Shown in pieces: positions 32,541-46,200 of a stretch of 64,000 bases of DNA (the stretch's first letter is position 1; each line of letters starts with the position of its first letter). Under the pieces are notes generated by a model that was not told the DNA's origin, did no database searches, and saw only the letters and a program-made list of their open reading frames with translations. This stretch comes from Pisaster brevispinus (taxonomy: Eukaryota; Echinodermata; Asteroidea; Forcipulatida; Asteriidae). The position numbers and the translations under genes are program-made. The DNA lies in NCBI GenBank assembly GCA_023634235.1, contig JAMKCF010000001.1:33780772-33844771 (forward strand), read 5' to 3'.

Positions 32541-34201
32541 TTACGAATCTGTTTCGTTTTCGAGTGGGAGTGCCGCTGGCTGGACGCCGTACAGAGGGTT
32601 GTCAAAACTTCCCCCTCGTGGTTTCTGCATACACACACACAAAAATAAACAAATAAATTCCATCAACTTCTTAACAGAATTTTGGTGAAATGGGCTGTGT
32701 CTTCCTAATCAAAGCAGGCTTGTGGCTGTACATGGAATTATGAACTCTTGTCAAGTCACTGCATGTGCTCTCCACATAGATATGATATGGAGAGAGGGCA
32801 TGCATGCACTAACTGGGTTACACAACCTCTTAAGGAATCATCTATTTAGGAAGAGCAAAAAAAAACCACAATGAATTTCAATAACAATATTTAACATCCA
32901 GGACATTCTTGGATGATGTTAACCCCATCCCATGTTCATTTCACATTTGTTGTAGTTTTCCTGGGAAAGTTGAACCCTCAGTAAGTTGCTTGTGGGGATA
33001 TCAGTTACACACCTATGTTGTTACACACCTATGTTATGACACCCCTATGTTCCGATACCCCTGGTAATGTTTTCCTCATTCTAACCCTAACCCTAATCCT
33101 GACCCTAAACCTAACCCCAACCCTGGCCCTGACCCTAACTCTAGCGTGTAATTCTCGAGAGGGTTTTCAAAACATAGGGCTGTCAGAACATAGAGGTTTC
33201 AGAATATATAGCAGTCACCAGAATATCTTGGTTAGCACAGCTCCCAAGCATGGGCAGGTGTTTCCCGAGAAATAGCTACTTCCAATGATTTTGCCAGGAT
33301 TAGCAATGGACCTTATGCATTGACGTTATCCAGCCGCCATTCTAGAAGTAAACCAATGATAAAGCAACCAAAACGCACAGATTTGTACACGTGGGGCACA
33401 GGATTGGTCAATGAATGACCTTCTTTAGAAATGAGCGACCTCCTTTTGACCTCTAGGCGAGGGCGCCAAACTCAGTTGGTATCAAGGTCCATTCAAGTGT
33501 TGACAGATTAACCAAATTTTCTCATGAAGTTTTGGGGAAATTTGTGTGGTGTGAAAAGAACTTCTTCAAAGGAGGCATTTATTCTTACCACTTCAGGGAC
33601 TTTGAGCTCAGCGGAGAACATTCCAACACCGTAGTCCGTAGATGTAAACTATAGCGAAAACATTGAATTCAGAATTTTAGGTGTGCGGCTGAATTTGTCC
33701 ACTCTCTTCATTATGATAATTCAAAATTCAATTCAATTCACTTCAATTCGAAACTTATTTCCATATTAGTGAAAAATGAAGAAAAATAAACAAATTTTGA
33801 AAAGTTGTTTCACTCAAAGACAACCAAGAACTGATTGAAGAAAGACAAACAAAATAATTAAATGAATATGGAGCAAATCAATATGGGGGCTTAAGCAGAA
33901 GTGAATGGAGACAGGAAGAATGCAGCCAGAAGAAGCAAGAAATAAAGTACACGTGTGTTTTCATATAGCCTTTGAGAAAGACTCTGCTAGGCATGAAGCG
34001 TGAGACCTGTTTTGAAATTGGGTTTATTAAATGAGTTAATAACAGCATAAAGACAACTCTCAAGTCTGTGTATGAAACAAAATAAAATGATTCTCTGTTC
34101 AGGTTACCTCAGATAGGGCAGTTTCACCAAAATGATCGTTGGAATAAGCTGGGTTGGAGACTGACATGTCACCATGCTGTCTCGGAAGATCACCAAAACG
34201 T
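32541..34201 (-). other. receptor cytoplasmic tail exons (two NPxY motifs)
   Basis: Three exons: 34,108-34,201 ([11 protein letters not shown] ... [11 protein letters not shown]), 33,589-33,648 ([20 protein letters not shown]) and 32,541-32,624 ([15 protein letters not shown] ... ENETDS, then TAA at 32,543-32,541). All splice sites are GT-AG and the phases agree. FDNPLY fits the FxNPxY consensus of LDL-receptor-type sorting signals; SNPAY is a second NPxY. STDYG offers a further tyrosine. The exon 33,589-33,648 is 60 bases and phase 0/0, so it could be skipped without a frameshift. Confidence 0.9.
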
Positions 34202-37200
34202 CTAGCAGAAATAAAATCACAGTAAACAAATTTTAAAAGCTGATAATTTTGTCACAAATGAATCACTTGTACTTCTGTGAAACAAGTTTAGGCTAATTTT
34301 GAATGACATAATTTAAAAAAACCCCAAAGAAACACAAATAATCTGTTCTTATTTTATTTTAACTTTAAGATTCTGACACCCTCCTCCAACCCAAAAAAAT
34401 AAATATAAAGTAATAGACCATAAGGGAGACTGAATGGGTAACTCTTAAAAGAATTTGGGGTTGAAATTGTTTCTTTAAATGACAAGAGCGGGACTTGAAC
34501 CTGCAACCTCCGGATTAACGTGCCAGCACTCTACCAACTGAGCTACCTAGCCCTAATGATGCAGTCTACCTATTAATTTCTCTCAATTTCAGTCAATTTG
34601 TCTTTGTTCAACCACAAATAATAACAAAAAAGTAAACAAATAAATAACAATACAAATAGTAATCAAGTAAATTTTGATAGAAGTGCTGACAAAACTGAAA
34701 GAAAACTTACTTTTTATTTTGTGACCTTTTAGAAAGTAGATACGCCACAAGGATGACTAAGATAAGCGCAAGAACGACAGACAAGACGACTATAGCTATC
34801 ACTGCAGAATCTGTCAAGTAAAATAAACAGTTCATGTCAAAGAGAACTCAACGACAGAATAGAGAAAACAATCCAAATAAATTAGGCCTATTTGTTTACT
34901 ACTTCATTTATTGGTATTTAAAGACAAAGTGACCAACAGCTGCAGCTGGATAATGACAATTGATAACTATTTATTCCTCACTGCTCTATTAAGTTTAACT
35001 TTAATTGTTTTTTTCCTGTGTTCAAGTAAATCTTTTTTGTTTCACAGTAATTGCGTCTTCTTGATTGACTTCTATTTACATTTTGTATTTGATGTAAAAT
35101 TTGTTTGATCTTTTGACTACAACTACTTATTATATTCTGTGTATTTTTCAAATTTTGAGATCTTTTTATGAAACATGGTCCCTTGAACAACAGGTTGAAT
35201 GGACCACCGTGTACAAACAAGTTTCAATGAATTAGTAAATAAAGAGTTATTTAACAATGGTTAAAATATAGCTACATACAAAAACAAACAAAACAAACAA
35301 ACACTGAAGGACAAAATATTACAAAAGTTAAAATGTAAAAAGGCATTGATAAAAAGCAATTAATTACAGCTACATGTACCATATGGCAAAACTTGCTGGA
35401 CAAATTAAGGTACAAACATTAATACTACTAAAACAAAATGACAAGATTTTGATGAGTTGTGAATTTCCTGCATATCTCAGTTTTGCATTTAATTAAGTTT
35501 AAGCTAGACATCTTACATAAGAGCCTAGAAAACTGTGAAGTTAATGATTTCTTCATTGTAATACAAGAGAAGAACCGTTGTCATATTTGTCAAAACTGTT
35601 TAATTTTCCACAATTTGTAAAATTTGTCAAAACTGTCATGCTTTGTAACAACCTTCAAAAATGTCACATTTGTCAAAACTGTCACAATTGTCACTTTGGA
35701 ATAATGAGAAAGTGTAATTAGGAGTGCCTGGTGTACAAAAATAAAACAAAGCAAACTAAAACACAGATTTGACAAGTTGTTACCAAAAGATATAACAGGT
35801 ACTGGGAAAAACTGAATCCAGTTTGATGGCAAAATCCATAAATCATTCTAAACACTAATCAGGCACGATATTTAGCCCTTGGAAAAAGCAGTAGGCAAAT
35901 GTTAATGAATACAAAGGCTGGCCTGCACATGTTCTTATAGTAAAGACTTTGATAAGTATTTCAGGCTTTTAAATAACAATTTCCCTGATTTCCTCTGATG
36001 GCAAACAGATCAGAAGTTAGATTATAGTAGGAAGAACAAATGCACAAAGTTAATAACTGAGTTCATCAATAATGCATACAAATAAATAAACAACTTGCCA
36101 AAAAGAAAAAATTGAATGTCTGGCACAGACCTTTGAAATGGTAAACAAAATATACAGAATTATTCATTTAATCAGTCATTAAAAATCACATTGCAACCAA
36201 AAAGGAACATACTAAATACAACACACTAAAATCCAACAACTATCAACAATTTACATCCAACAAAAAGTATAAAAGGGCAATGCACAAAGATTATAACATT
36301 TAAAATCAAAGAGTTACAAAAATCACCAAAGATCATTGACTACAAAATAAGGGACAAGACTGGATCACAGGAAACCCACTCTTCAAACTTACCTCCTGTG
36401 TTGGTTGATGGTGCACTTGTTGGTCGATCTGGCTCAGTAGAATTGACTGAAACAGTAAAAATAAATCTTAAGATTAGTTTACTTATTTTGAATCTTGCTG
36501 CTAATGAAAAATTTGGGTGACTGCCTTGATTTGAACAGGGAGCGAGCAAAGAACAGATTGGCTAATTAAACTAAGGGGCCAGTGACTGCCTTGATTTGAA
36601 CAAGTTTAGAAAAGGAATTACGTGGAAATAACAGGTGTTAGTTGTCAGACGAAAAGGATGTTTTATTCTAGCCCCTTTAATGGAGCTTTCCCATAATAGA
36701 ACAAATGTAAATATATGAATATACATATAGTAAAAACATACATGTATCTGTGAATAAATATCTGAGCATTTGATAAATGTTGACAAAGTGATTCTTCTTG
36801 ACTATTGAACTTACCACATCCACTGTTGATGGATTCATCATGGCCGTCAGTTGGGCAGTCAACGACACCATCACACACCCAGGACGATGGGATACAAATC
36901 TTATCACTAGGGCAGAAGATGAGGCTGCTGTCACTAACTCCACATCTACCTGGTACTGGTGTAGGAACCGGTGTATCTATAGAGAGTACCAGGGAAGATT
37001 GTTAATTGATTGATGCAGGACGATGGGAAAACTCATGCATTTTAGGTCAGGGACTTGAACAAGGGTCCTAGAGATGGAAGGCGAGGAAAGAAACCACAAC
37101 ACAAAACAGACCGCCCCTAATATTCTGTACCTCTGATGAACTAATTAAATAAATTACAAATGATCATGGACTTACCAGGCTCAAGACAGCCAGGAGTAAA

Positions 37201-40200
37201 TGAGACATCATCGATGGCAACATCAGATGCTGTGCCTTTGCCTAAAGCGCCCTCAAACATCACTTGGTAGCTAGTGTCGCTTACGATACCAACGCTACCG
37301 TACATCCAGTCAGAACCTTTATCACCGTATGTACTCCATAGTAGGGTGGTCAGGGATGTTGCTGTGGATTTGGTGTACACCTACAGGAATAAAACAACAA
37401 ATTAGTATCAATGACTGCTGACATGTCAAGGCCGATTTCATTTTGCAAAGGGCACTTCCAAAGGAAAATCTTTAAGTCTAGGGTATCAAGGCCGAGACCA
37501 GGGGCAACAGAAGCCATGGCCTCCATGGCCTCCAAATCCTGGCCTGGTACTCTATGAGCTCCCTTCAAAATCTACACCAGCAAAAAAACTTATACATTTT
37601 GTTAGATGTTGGCTTTCTTAACAGCAGCCAAACGTGTTTGTTTAATAAAATAATCAATGATTACAAACACAAAAAGATGAAAAACCAAAAATGAATGGTC
37701 AATTTCGCTTTTTATTTGTCACTCTCAAAATAATTAATGGATAAATAACACTTTCAGCTCAACCCTTGTCCGTTACCAAAACCATAAAATTCAGATCAAA
37801 ATAACACTCAACTGATAAACCACAAGAGAAACTGTCCAGGAAATTTTAAATAATTTGGTGTTGAACAAAGAAAAATTGACCAGAGCGGGATTTGAACCAA
37901 CGACCTCTAGATTAACGTGCTGGCACTCTATCAACTGAGCTATGTAGCCCAAATGTTGGCGGTCTCCCAAAATAAGGTTCTTGATCTCACCTTCAATGTG
38001 CCAACGTCAGTACCATCCATATGATACCAGAATCTTACTGTACATCCACCATTGCTAGGAGGTAACTCTACATCATTGAGGATCCTTGCAAGATCACCCT
38101 GAGTCTGTTGAGATGCACTCAGGTATAAAAAGCTCCCACCTCAAGAAAAGACAAGAAAATTATTCATAATACGAATCTATTGAGGTTGACTGCTCTTCAT
38201 GAGATGTAGAGATTCTAAAAATAGCAGTTGTGGAACAAAAGTAACAAAACAATGTTGAGATTGATACTGGGTGACTCCGAATGATGACATCATATTGAAT
38301 ACTGCATTATGAGCAAGCGTTTCCATGGTATTCCATGAGGGCGCTGTTTGAGCTTGTGAGGTCATATGCTAGAGGTCTATGAGAAGAAGATTTGAATTAC
38401 TTTGGCCATGATCGGAGGTGATCGTTGATGTGCCGCTCATCAGTATCCAATCAAAATCATCGTCTCTCATTTGAGACCAATTACAGAGAGCGTTGTCATC
38501 AAAATCACAGCCAGTGTAGGATTCTAAAAAAGAAAAAAAGATAAATAAATAATTTTAAATCAATCTTTACAAAAAAACTGAGCAATCAGCTGGTTAGGAC
38601 ACTGAAGAATCTTCAAATTGCCCTGCATTGACATAGAATACACTCAATGCCTTCTGGTTTATGTTAGGAAAAAACAATCCTAGTGCCTTAACAGGTTTGT
38701 AGGAAAAATGCATGGACCATCTGGCCACTGAGTTTGACATCTGGCTAATGAAAGGGAAGGAGGGAGTTGTGAAGAGGTCAAATTATACCAAGAATAGTGG
38801 TACTTTGGTATTTTCAACTGCCATTGAATAATATTAGGAAAAAATTATGCAAAGTTTAATTTGATGTCCAGAATGGCAAAGCAGTTTGTAAACTTGAAGT
38901 CAAGTCCTTGCTCTGTTGTCAAACCTTTTTATCTTCCGATTAAAGTTATGTTTAGATTCCATAATCAGGTAGATTTTTCTGTCAAATTTGCTCATCAGAA
39001 CAAGGAAAGATTGGTTTAATTTCAGGGAACTTTCAGGGAGAGTTGGCAGCTTTGCTACTAGGTTTTGTGCAGTTATTATTATTATTATCTTATCTTGACT
39101 CATTTCCTTTTAAGAAGGCAACTTTTCTTACCACACGTTTTTTCGTCAGAGCCATCAAAGCAGTCCATTTTCTGATCACAGACGACGTTAAGCTTAACAC
39201 ACTCCCCGCTGTCACATTCAAACTCATTGGAGTGACACGTCTGCTTCCCTGAACCTGCAGTTTCACCAAAGATTTAAAGCTAGCGGAATCAGAAACTGGT
39301 GCTTTGGGACGAGCTTCGCATTTAAATTTCCTGTTATTCAAAGCATTACCAATGCACGGGTACCAATGACATTGGTGTGTAGAGTATACAAATTGGTTGA
39401 AGACCTATTCACATTTTCATTTCATATAATTTTATAAAAAAATGATACTAATTAAACCATCAAAATTTGAACATTGCAAGGAGTCAATGTTAGGTTAAAG
39501 TGAGAGGATATTGGGTCTGCGTGGACAAACTGACGTCTCGATCTAAAGTAAAAACAAGTTTCAAATTGATTTCAGCATTTAACTATTTGCTTTATAAACA
39601 TTTGATAAACAGGGCACAAATTTAACCATTTTAGGTGTTAAAGGAGTTTTATTTAAAGGAAGAGTCATTTTTCAGGAGAATTATACAAGAATTATACGTG
39701 TTTGGAAGAATTTGTTAAGGCTGGAGGATTTGTATATACTAAACCTGAACATAAGAATTGTTTGTCATTTTTCCATGGCACCAAACAAGAAGAAACAAGA
39801 GAAACTCTGCTCATTCTTAGAAAAGTTGCCTGCCTGATAAAAATACAGCAGTATTCTCTGATGTCGGATAATTTATGGTGAATACAATTTCTGACAGGAG
39901 TTGATGTTATCATTGAATCATTTATACCATAGGTCCGTTTGGTTGGTAAGCAGTTTGCCACAGCTAATACTATTTTTCAAACCAGCCCCTTTCCCCAAAT
40001 CCTCACCCCTTTTGTTACCCTCCTCTCTGTCATCCCCCGCTCTCTCTCTGTGCTTTCATCTCTATCATCTATTTCCACTTGACTGCTTTTGTTACATCAG
40101 TATACCTGTTTATGTTTGTAGTCTTGTCATTTAGCCTTCGAGAAAGACTCTGCTAGGGTCAAAACTAGCCAGACATTGATGCATTCTCAGTGCTTTTTGA

Positions 40201-43200
40201 TTCCTTGGGAAGACTAGTAAAGTTTTGTTTACCTATTGCACACTGTTCAATGGAGAACTCTACATCATCAATGGCAACCACACCAGCGCTGCCTGGATTG
40301 TACACCGACTCTATCTGAATTACAAAGTTAGTCTGGTCTCCAATAATGATCTCTCCAGTCGCTTGCCAACTATCACTCTGAGATGAGCTCTGGAAAATAG
40401 TCTGTGGAGACAAACAGGAAGAAATAAATAATGTCATGAAGACAAAGTATACCTTTAATTCTTGGAACCGCTCGATCGTTTTAATCCTATATAAATGTAG
40501 ATGTGTACATTAAAACTAATCTGTGAAAATTTCATTTCAAAAGGTGGTTGCGTTTTTGAGATATCGGTGAAAATCCGGAGCGAATATGTCCGCACAGGAA
40601 GAACAATCCCTAATAGGAATACACAATCTGAGGAAACGCTTCTGACCCTAACGCTTCTCAGATTCAAATTTTGCGGCATAAAAACTGATATCTTTTTACA
40701 TAATTTGGGCATAACCACATTACTTCAAAGTGAAATGATTCTCAAAATGCTTTATACTACCGAGTGTCAACTCGGCCCACACACATCCAACCGTCTGATA
40801 AAGTGGAACCATTCCAGTCATCTATTTAACGAATCAGGCGGTGCCGTTGAAATCTGGCAAGCCTCTGACGAAATTTGCGGTTTCCAACAAACCCCTCCCC
40901 CCACCCTACCAACTAAGGGTCACTGTAACCAGAGGTCATGTACAACCATGGTGTGATTTTCGGTGGACGGCACTTAGTACAGGGTTAAGAAGCATTCAGT
41001 CTTGAGTAGCTGTCAGACAAACCTTGAGTGCCGAAGTCTCTGCAGTCTTGAGGTACACATTGAGTGAATTAAGAGGGTTGCCGTTCATGTAGAAGTAAAA
41101 GTTAAAGTCACACAGGGCGCTGGAGCGTTGATACACCAGGGAACTTAAGACGGCTCGTCCAGTGTCTGAAAACGATGGCTGGGGTACGATGATCATGAAG
41201 TTACCTTCAATATAAAACAAGAAAAGTCGTGGTAGCACTTTAAGAATACAAATAATTGTGTTCCCTACCTTAATTTAAAGCCTGTTTAATTTTTTAATTC
41301 AAAATATTAATTGAAAATAAACATTTTAACAAAATAAGTACTGCAGTTTTTACAAAAATGGCAGAGTGGAAAGTTATGAATTTACCTTGACTTGTCAGAG
41401 TAGTGTGATCAGCAACTGGCTCCCCGTCAGCTGGTTGCCCAGTACGCCATTCAATACCTTTTGAGTAGGCATTGTACCAGCCACATGAACTCTGACCTTC
41501 TTCAAACTGGCAACCAGAACCTGGTTTGTAAAAAACAAATCAAGGAGTGAAATGGTTTTTCCCTAACAGCTAAATTTCAGCTTGTTCAAGCTACATCCAA
41601 ACCATGGTTTTAATAGTTCATTTATATCTTATTCCCTGAAGTCATCCTGCTGCCATCTTAGATAAAGTGAACTGGGCCCAGTTTCATAGAGCTGCTTAAG
41701 TACAAAAAGTAGCTTAGCACAACAAAATTATGCTAACCAGAATAAGGTTACCAGCCAAAGTACCATGTCACACATGTAAAATTTGTGACTGGTATCCTGC
41801 TAATTTTTGCTAAGCCCAAAATTTGTAAGCAAAATTTACTGCTTAAGCAGCTCTATAAAATTAGGCCGTGAGGATGAAACAATGGAACTCAGTTATGTAT
41901 GGGTGGCAAACAGCAGAGGACGGGCCAATGAGCAACCTTCTTTAGACCTTTACAGGAGGGCGCCCTTGTCTGATGACATCATATACACAGAGGATCCACG
42001 AGTTAACAATTTTTGTCTCGGTAAATACTGAATGTATACTTTGCTGATGATTATCTGTTGGGGAATTTCAAATGCCATCCATAGCATTAATCTTTTAGTC
42101 TAGACCCTGGGCCACATGTCATAGAGCTGTTCAAGAAGAAAATAGTGCTTAGCAATTGTCTGCTAAGCAGAAATGAGCAGGATACCAGTCATAAAATGTA
42201 CATGTGTTATGGTAGTTTGGCTGATAACCTTAATCTGGTAAGTATAATTTTGCTGCTTTTTGTGCTTAAGCAGCTCTATGACAATGGGTCCCAGACTCTT
42301 ACCACATGAGTTTTCATCTGATGAGTCGCTGCAATCCTGCACCAGATTACAGAGTTGTGATTGGCTGTAACAGCCTGGTGATGTCAGACATGCGTATTGG
42401 CTGTCTGGACAGTAGCCATTGCTATCACCTCGTTGTGGCTCGCCGGGTAGATCACCTCCCTAGTGTTAGAACAATTGATAACAATGAAAATAACAAAAGA
42501 AAAACAACAGAAAAAAGAACCAACGGTTTAACAACAGAAAAAAAATGGATAGTTAACAATGAAATAGAATTGTTACGAAAGAAAGCAATCAAACACTTAA
42601 AAAAAAAAAAGACAAAGTACAATATAAATAGACAAACAATTCAAAAATAAAACAGTGATTACTACACTACCTTGCTAAAATTGAAAAAACATAAAATGCA
42701 TTACAAGAGAGACCAATTTGAAAAAAATGTAAATGATGAAGTATTTTGCAACTTTTTACATGAGCTGCTTGGCAAATATCGTATTATGAAAATAAAAATA
42801 CATTTAAATATTAGCTTGTCAAAAAAACCTTTCAGGCACATAGTAAAGACATCAAAATGCAGTACAAAGAAGAAATAACACAAAGTAGAAATGCAGAAAT
42901 TGTTGACCATGAGCTCTGCCATTGTGTGGCAACAACTGTTTAACAAAAAATCAAGTATAATTTGAACAATTCAATTTTAATTCATATTGGTTTAGTGTCG
43001 ATGAAAAATACAACTTGACTCTAGTCCGAAGGCTAAACAAGTCAAGTTTACAAAGATTAAAGATTACAGTAAAAGTGACAGATTCAAAAGGCATTCAAAT
43101 ACAAAAAAGGTAAGCACAGCACAAAAAAAAATAGATAAATAAAAATGTAAATACATAAACGGCGTAAATGGGCATTCCAGTTAATGACAGATTAACAAAT

Positions 43201-46200
43201 AATCAATAAGTTGTATACAATCAATTTATAAATTATTCACTTGTAAAATAACAACAGCAGTAAAGACATCAAATCAATAAACATATTTCATAAAGGTTGA
43301 ACAAGAAATTCTATTAACATAGTTCATAAAGGGTGAAAGGTTGAACAAGAAATTTACGGAGAAGTAAAATAATGTCTGACCTTTAGACAACCAGATGAGA
43401 AGGAGACGTCGTCAATAGCAACGCTGCCTCTCGGACTCACACCCGACATTCCTTCAATCACAATCTACAACAACAATCCATCAATACATCAATCAATTAA
43501 TCAATCATTTGGTTTTAAAAGCTGACAAATCATGGCTTGAGGATGGAAGATCTATTAAACATGATTGATCTATGTTATATTCTTTGCATCGGGGATAAAT
43601 AATATAATTGGTTTTTTATTTGGTTTTTCCCTTACACCGATGTGTATTAAGCACTGTATGCTCAGTGCTTTCCCGAGCTATGTGAAAAAAAATCCACAGG
43701 CAATCACTCGGGTGGGATTCGAACCCATGACCTTTGCATAATTGGTTTTAACCTTATACCGATGTGTATTAAGCACTGTATACTCAGTACTTTCCTGAGT
43801 TCTTTTTTCTCAGAACTTGATTAATCTATTAAGTAAGTAATCAATAAACGAACAATACTTCATAATTCTATCAACTGATCCTTAGTGAACCTGAAGATGA
43901 GCAGAGTATACTGTTTGAAACGTCAAGACCGCATCGGCTCTTTTCAGAGCCAACTCTCTTACCAAAGAGATTTACACACGATTGTACTCGCACATCCACT
44001 AGTTATAGTTACTTCTTAGTGAAGAAATGTCAAAATTTCAGCACATAGGGACCTCACAGTGATGTGTGCTATATATAAGAATGGTTGAATTATTGTAATT
44101 ACTATAATTTAATTTGCAAATTAGTAGCCTGACCCTAGCAGAGTCTTTCTCGAAGGCTAAAAGTGGGGAATAATTTAGTTTACTACCTCATAAAGTCATC
44201 CAAGCATTGTTAGTCAATTTGTTGATAAATAAACCAATCCAAAGATCCACATTCCTGCAGGAAACTTCTGTCTTAAGTTCTACTCCTCGTAATTAAACTA
44301 ACCTCAAAGTCTACTCCTGGATTGTTAACAGATATAGACTTCAGGATCCACTGGTCTCCCTGGGAACCAGTGATGCGATCCATCTGTGGTAGATCATTGC
44401 TAAGATACGATGTACGCTGACGGATTACGATGGATCCTGCATCATCTCCATTCATGTTATACCAGAAACGAATCTGATCAAAAGAAGAAACAAAACAATC
44501 AAAATTCCCTATTTCATTAATACCAAAGAAGTGTTTGTTTCAAAACTTGATAAATTGAAGCAATTCATGAGCTGGCTGATTGATGTATACTAAGATAAAG
44601 ACAGGTTGTGTGACTGGAGATTGTCCTTTGGGGATCTAGATCATGACAAGCTATTTCATTTCATTAATTAATTCTGGTTGTGAAACCAATGATTTTCAGA
44701 AAAGCGAACCTAATCACTATACCAGCCATGGACAGAAGACAAAGAAAGAAGTTTTAGTTTTTGATGTGGGCGGAAAACCCCAGAGAATCATTCCAGGAAA
44801 AAAACCACGCAATCAGGTAGGGACTGAAACCCAATCCACATCATTCACCCCGGCGGGATTCGAACCAGGGTCCCAGAGGTGGAAGGCGTGGAAAGATATC
44901 ACTTTGACAACCCGGCCGCCCAAAAAGTTATGGAAAATCATCAACTCTTTTACGAACTGGAGTGATGGATAGATGAGGCATGTTTTAGTAAAGTTCTAGC
45001 AATTGTTCTTTTTGTGAAAATGGCTGAAGAAATTTGTGAAGCTCCAGGAATGAACAAATAATAATAATAATAATAATAATAATACAAGTATTTATAAAGC
45101 GCATTTTTCCAATGGTTACAATGCGCTGAGGGTAATGATTCCAGAGAGGAACAAGTAATTGAACAAGAACCTTAAGATGAAAATAGGTATGACTTGAGTT
45201 TACGCTTAAATTGATGAATAGAGTTGCAACAAATAGTTGGGTGACTTACATAGCAGTTATTGCTGTTTCCGTTGATAGATGGACTTCCAAGTCTTGCAAC
45301 ATCAGAACTCTTTCTTGGCCAAGAAGAATCAATGTACAAGTAGCTTCCTACAGAAAACGGACAAGTTAAAAAATATTTAAGAAATGTACTATGAAGCTTG
45401 GAATGTAATTATTAAACTATTCACAATTTGTATCGTGCAATAACTGCTTAGCAAATGCAATGTTTTCTGCTTTGTACAGCTTTCATGAAACCGGTGTCAG
45501 GTTCTTGAATGCATTTGCTGTAATTTGACATCACATGACAGTGACTCACCTTTATTTGAATTCAGAGTGTGATCATTCATTGGTCCAATACTCAGTCCAC
45601 CCGCACCGTCACTCCTTAGCGACCAATCAAAATCATCGTCATATTCCTGATGCCACTGGCAGAGATCGGTCTCAAAACTACAACTTGTTGTTGAATCTAA
45701 AAATAAAGAAGAATGGCTGATTAGTCTGGACTGTGATTGAGTTTTTCTCGTCTCCTCATTCCTAATGCTACCCAGCATATTTCCGAAAATTATGGAAGTC
45801 CATTCAGTCCATAAAGAAGATTCAAAATCAAAAAAATAGGTTACCAGTCTTCAAAAATTTGATTTATTCCTATCATATATAAAATCTAATTAACTAACTC
45901 ACAGATAGCAAATAATTGTTGAGGCATTGCATGGTGAGGTATCAATGTATATTCAGTTTGCGGTAACACCATGTGTATATCTACTTGCTGTGTAGATTTG
46001 TTCTTAGGGAACTAGGTCTTGCTTTATTCTACTGCTGTGGAATAGATTTCGGAAATTCAGGAGACTACTTAGTTCTGAAAAGAACTGTCCTGCTTATTAA
46101 CTACTTCCTGAGTGGAAGGTAAGAAATCACAAGCCCAAGCTGGCTCTGAGTACCAAGTAAATGTTTTTTTTACTTGTGTTTTATTGCATTTAAAGAACTG

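Larger units (their letters stand above)
36815..38523 (-). other. receptor module 10: MAM + LDLa (membrane-proximal)
   Basis: MAM exons 38,401-38,523 ([18 protein letters not shown]), 37,991-38,139 ([18 protein letters not shown]) and 37,176-37,380 ([19 protein letters not shown]); LDLa exon 36,815-36,976. The LDLa has extra residues ([14 protein letters not shown]) in place of the compact SDE end, and is preceded by a TPVPTPVPG linker. Confidence 0.88.
39132..41520 (-). other. receptor module 9: MAM + LDLa
   Basis: MAM exons 41,386-41,520 ([17 protein letters not shown]), 41,023-41,204 ([29 protein letters not shown]) and 40,233-40,401 ([27 protein letters not shown]); LDLa exon 39,132-39,254 ([33 protein letters not shown]). 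The middle MAM intron lies at a different place than in modules 2-8. Confidence 0.9.
42303..45696 (-). other. receptor module 8: MAM + LDLa
   Basis: Exons 45,550-45,696 ([22 protein letters not shown]), 45,250-45,347 ([12 protein letters not shown]), 44,303-44,473 ([19 protein letters not shown]), 43,381-43,464 ([13 protein letters not shown]) and 42,303-42,459 (LDLa: [24 protein letters not shown]). The LDLa has Asn where the first Ca-binding Asp normally follows Cys (CNLVQDC, not CDxxxDC). The MAM-LDLa border is a phase 0 intron, unlike the phase 1 borders elsewhere. Confidence 0.9.

Noticed and set aside
40501..40956. 151-codon plus-strand gene
   Set aside because: Most of it lies in the M1 MITE and the remainder lacks any protein signature.
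42306..42650. 114-codon plus-strand gene
   Set aside because: It runs antisense across the LDLa exon 42,303-42,459 and then into Lys/Asn-rich A-tract sequence.
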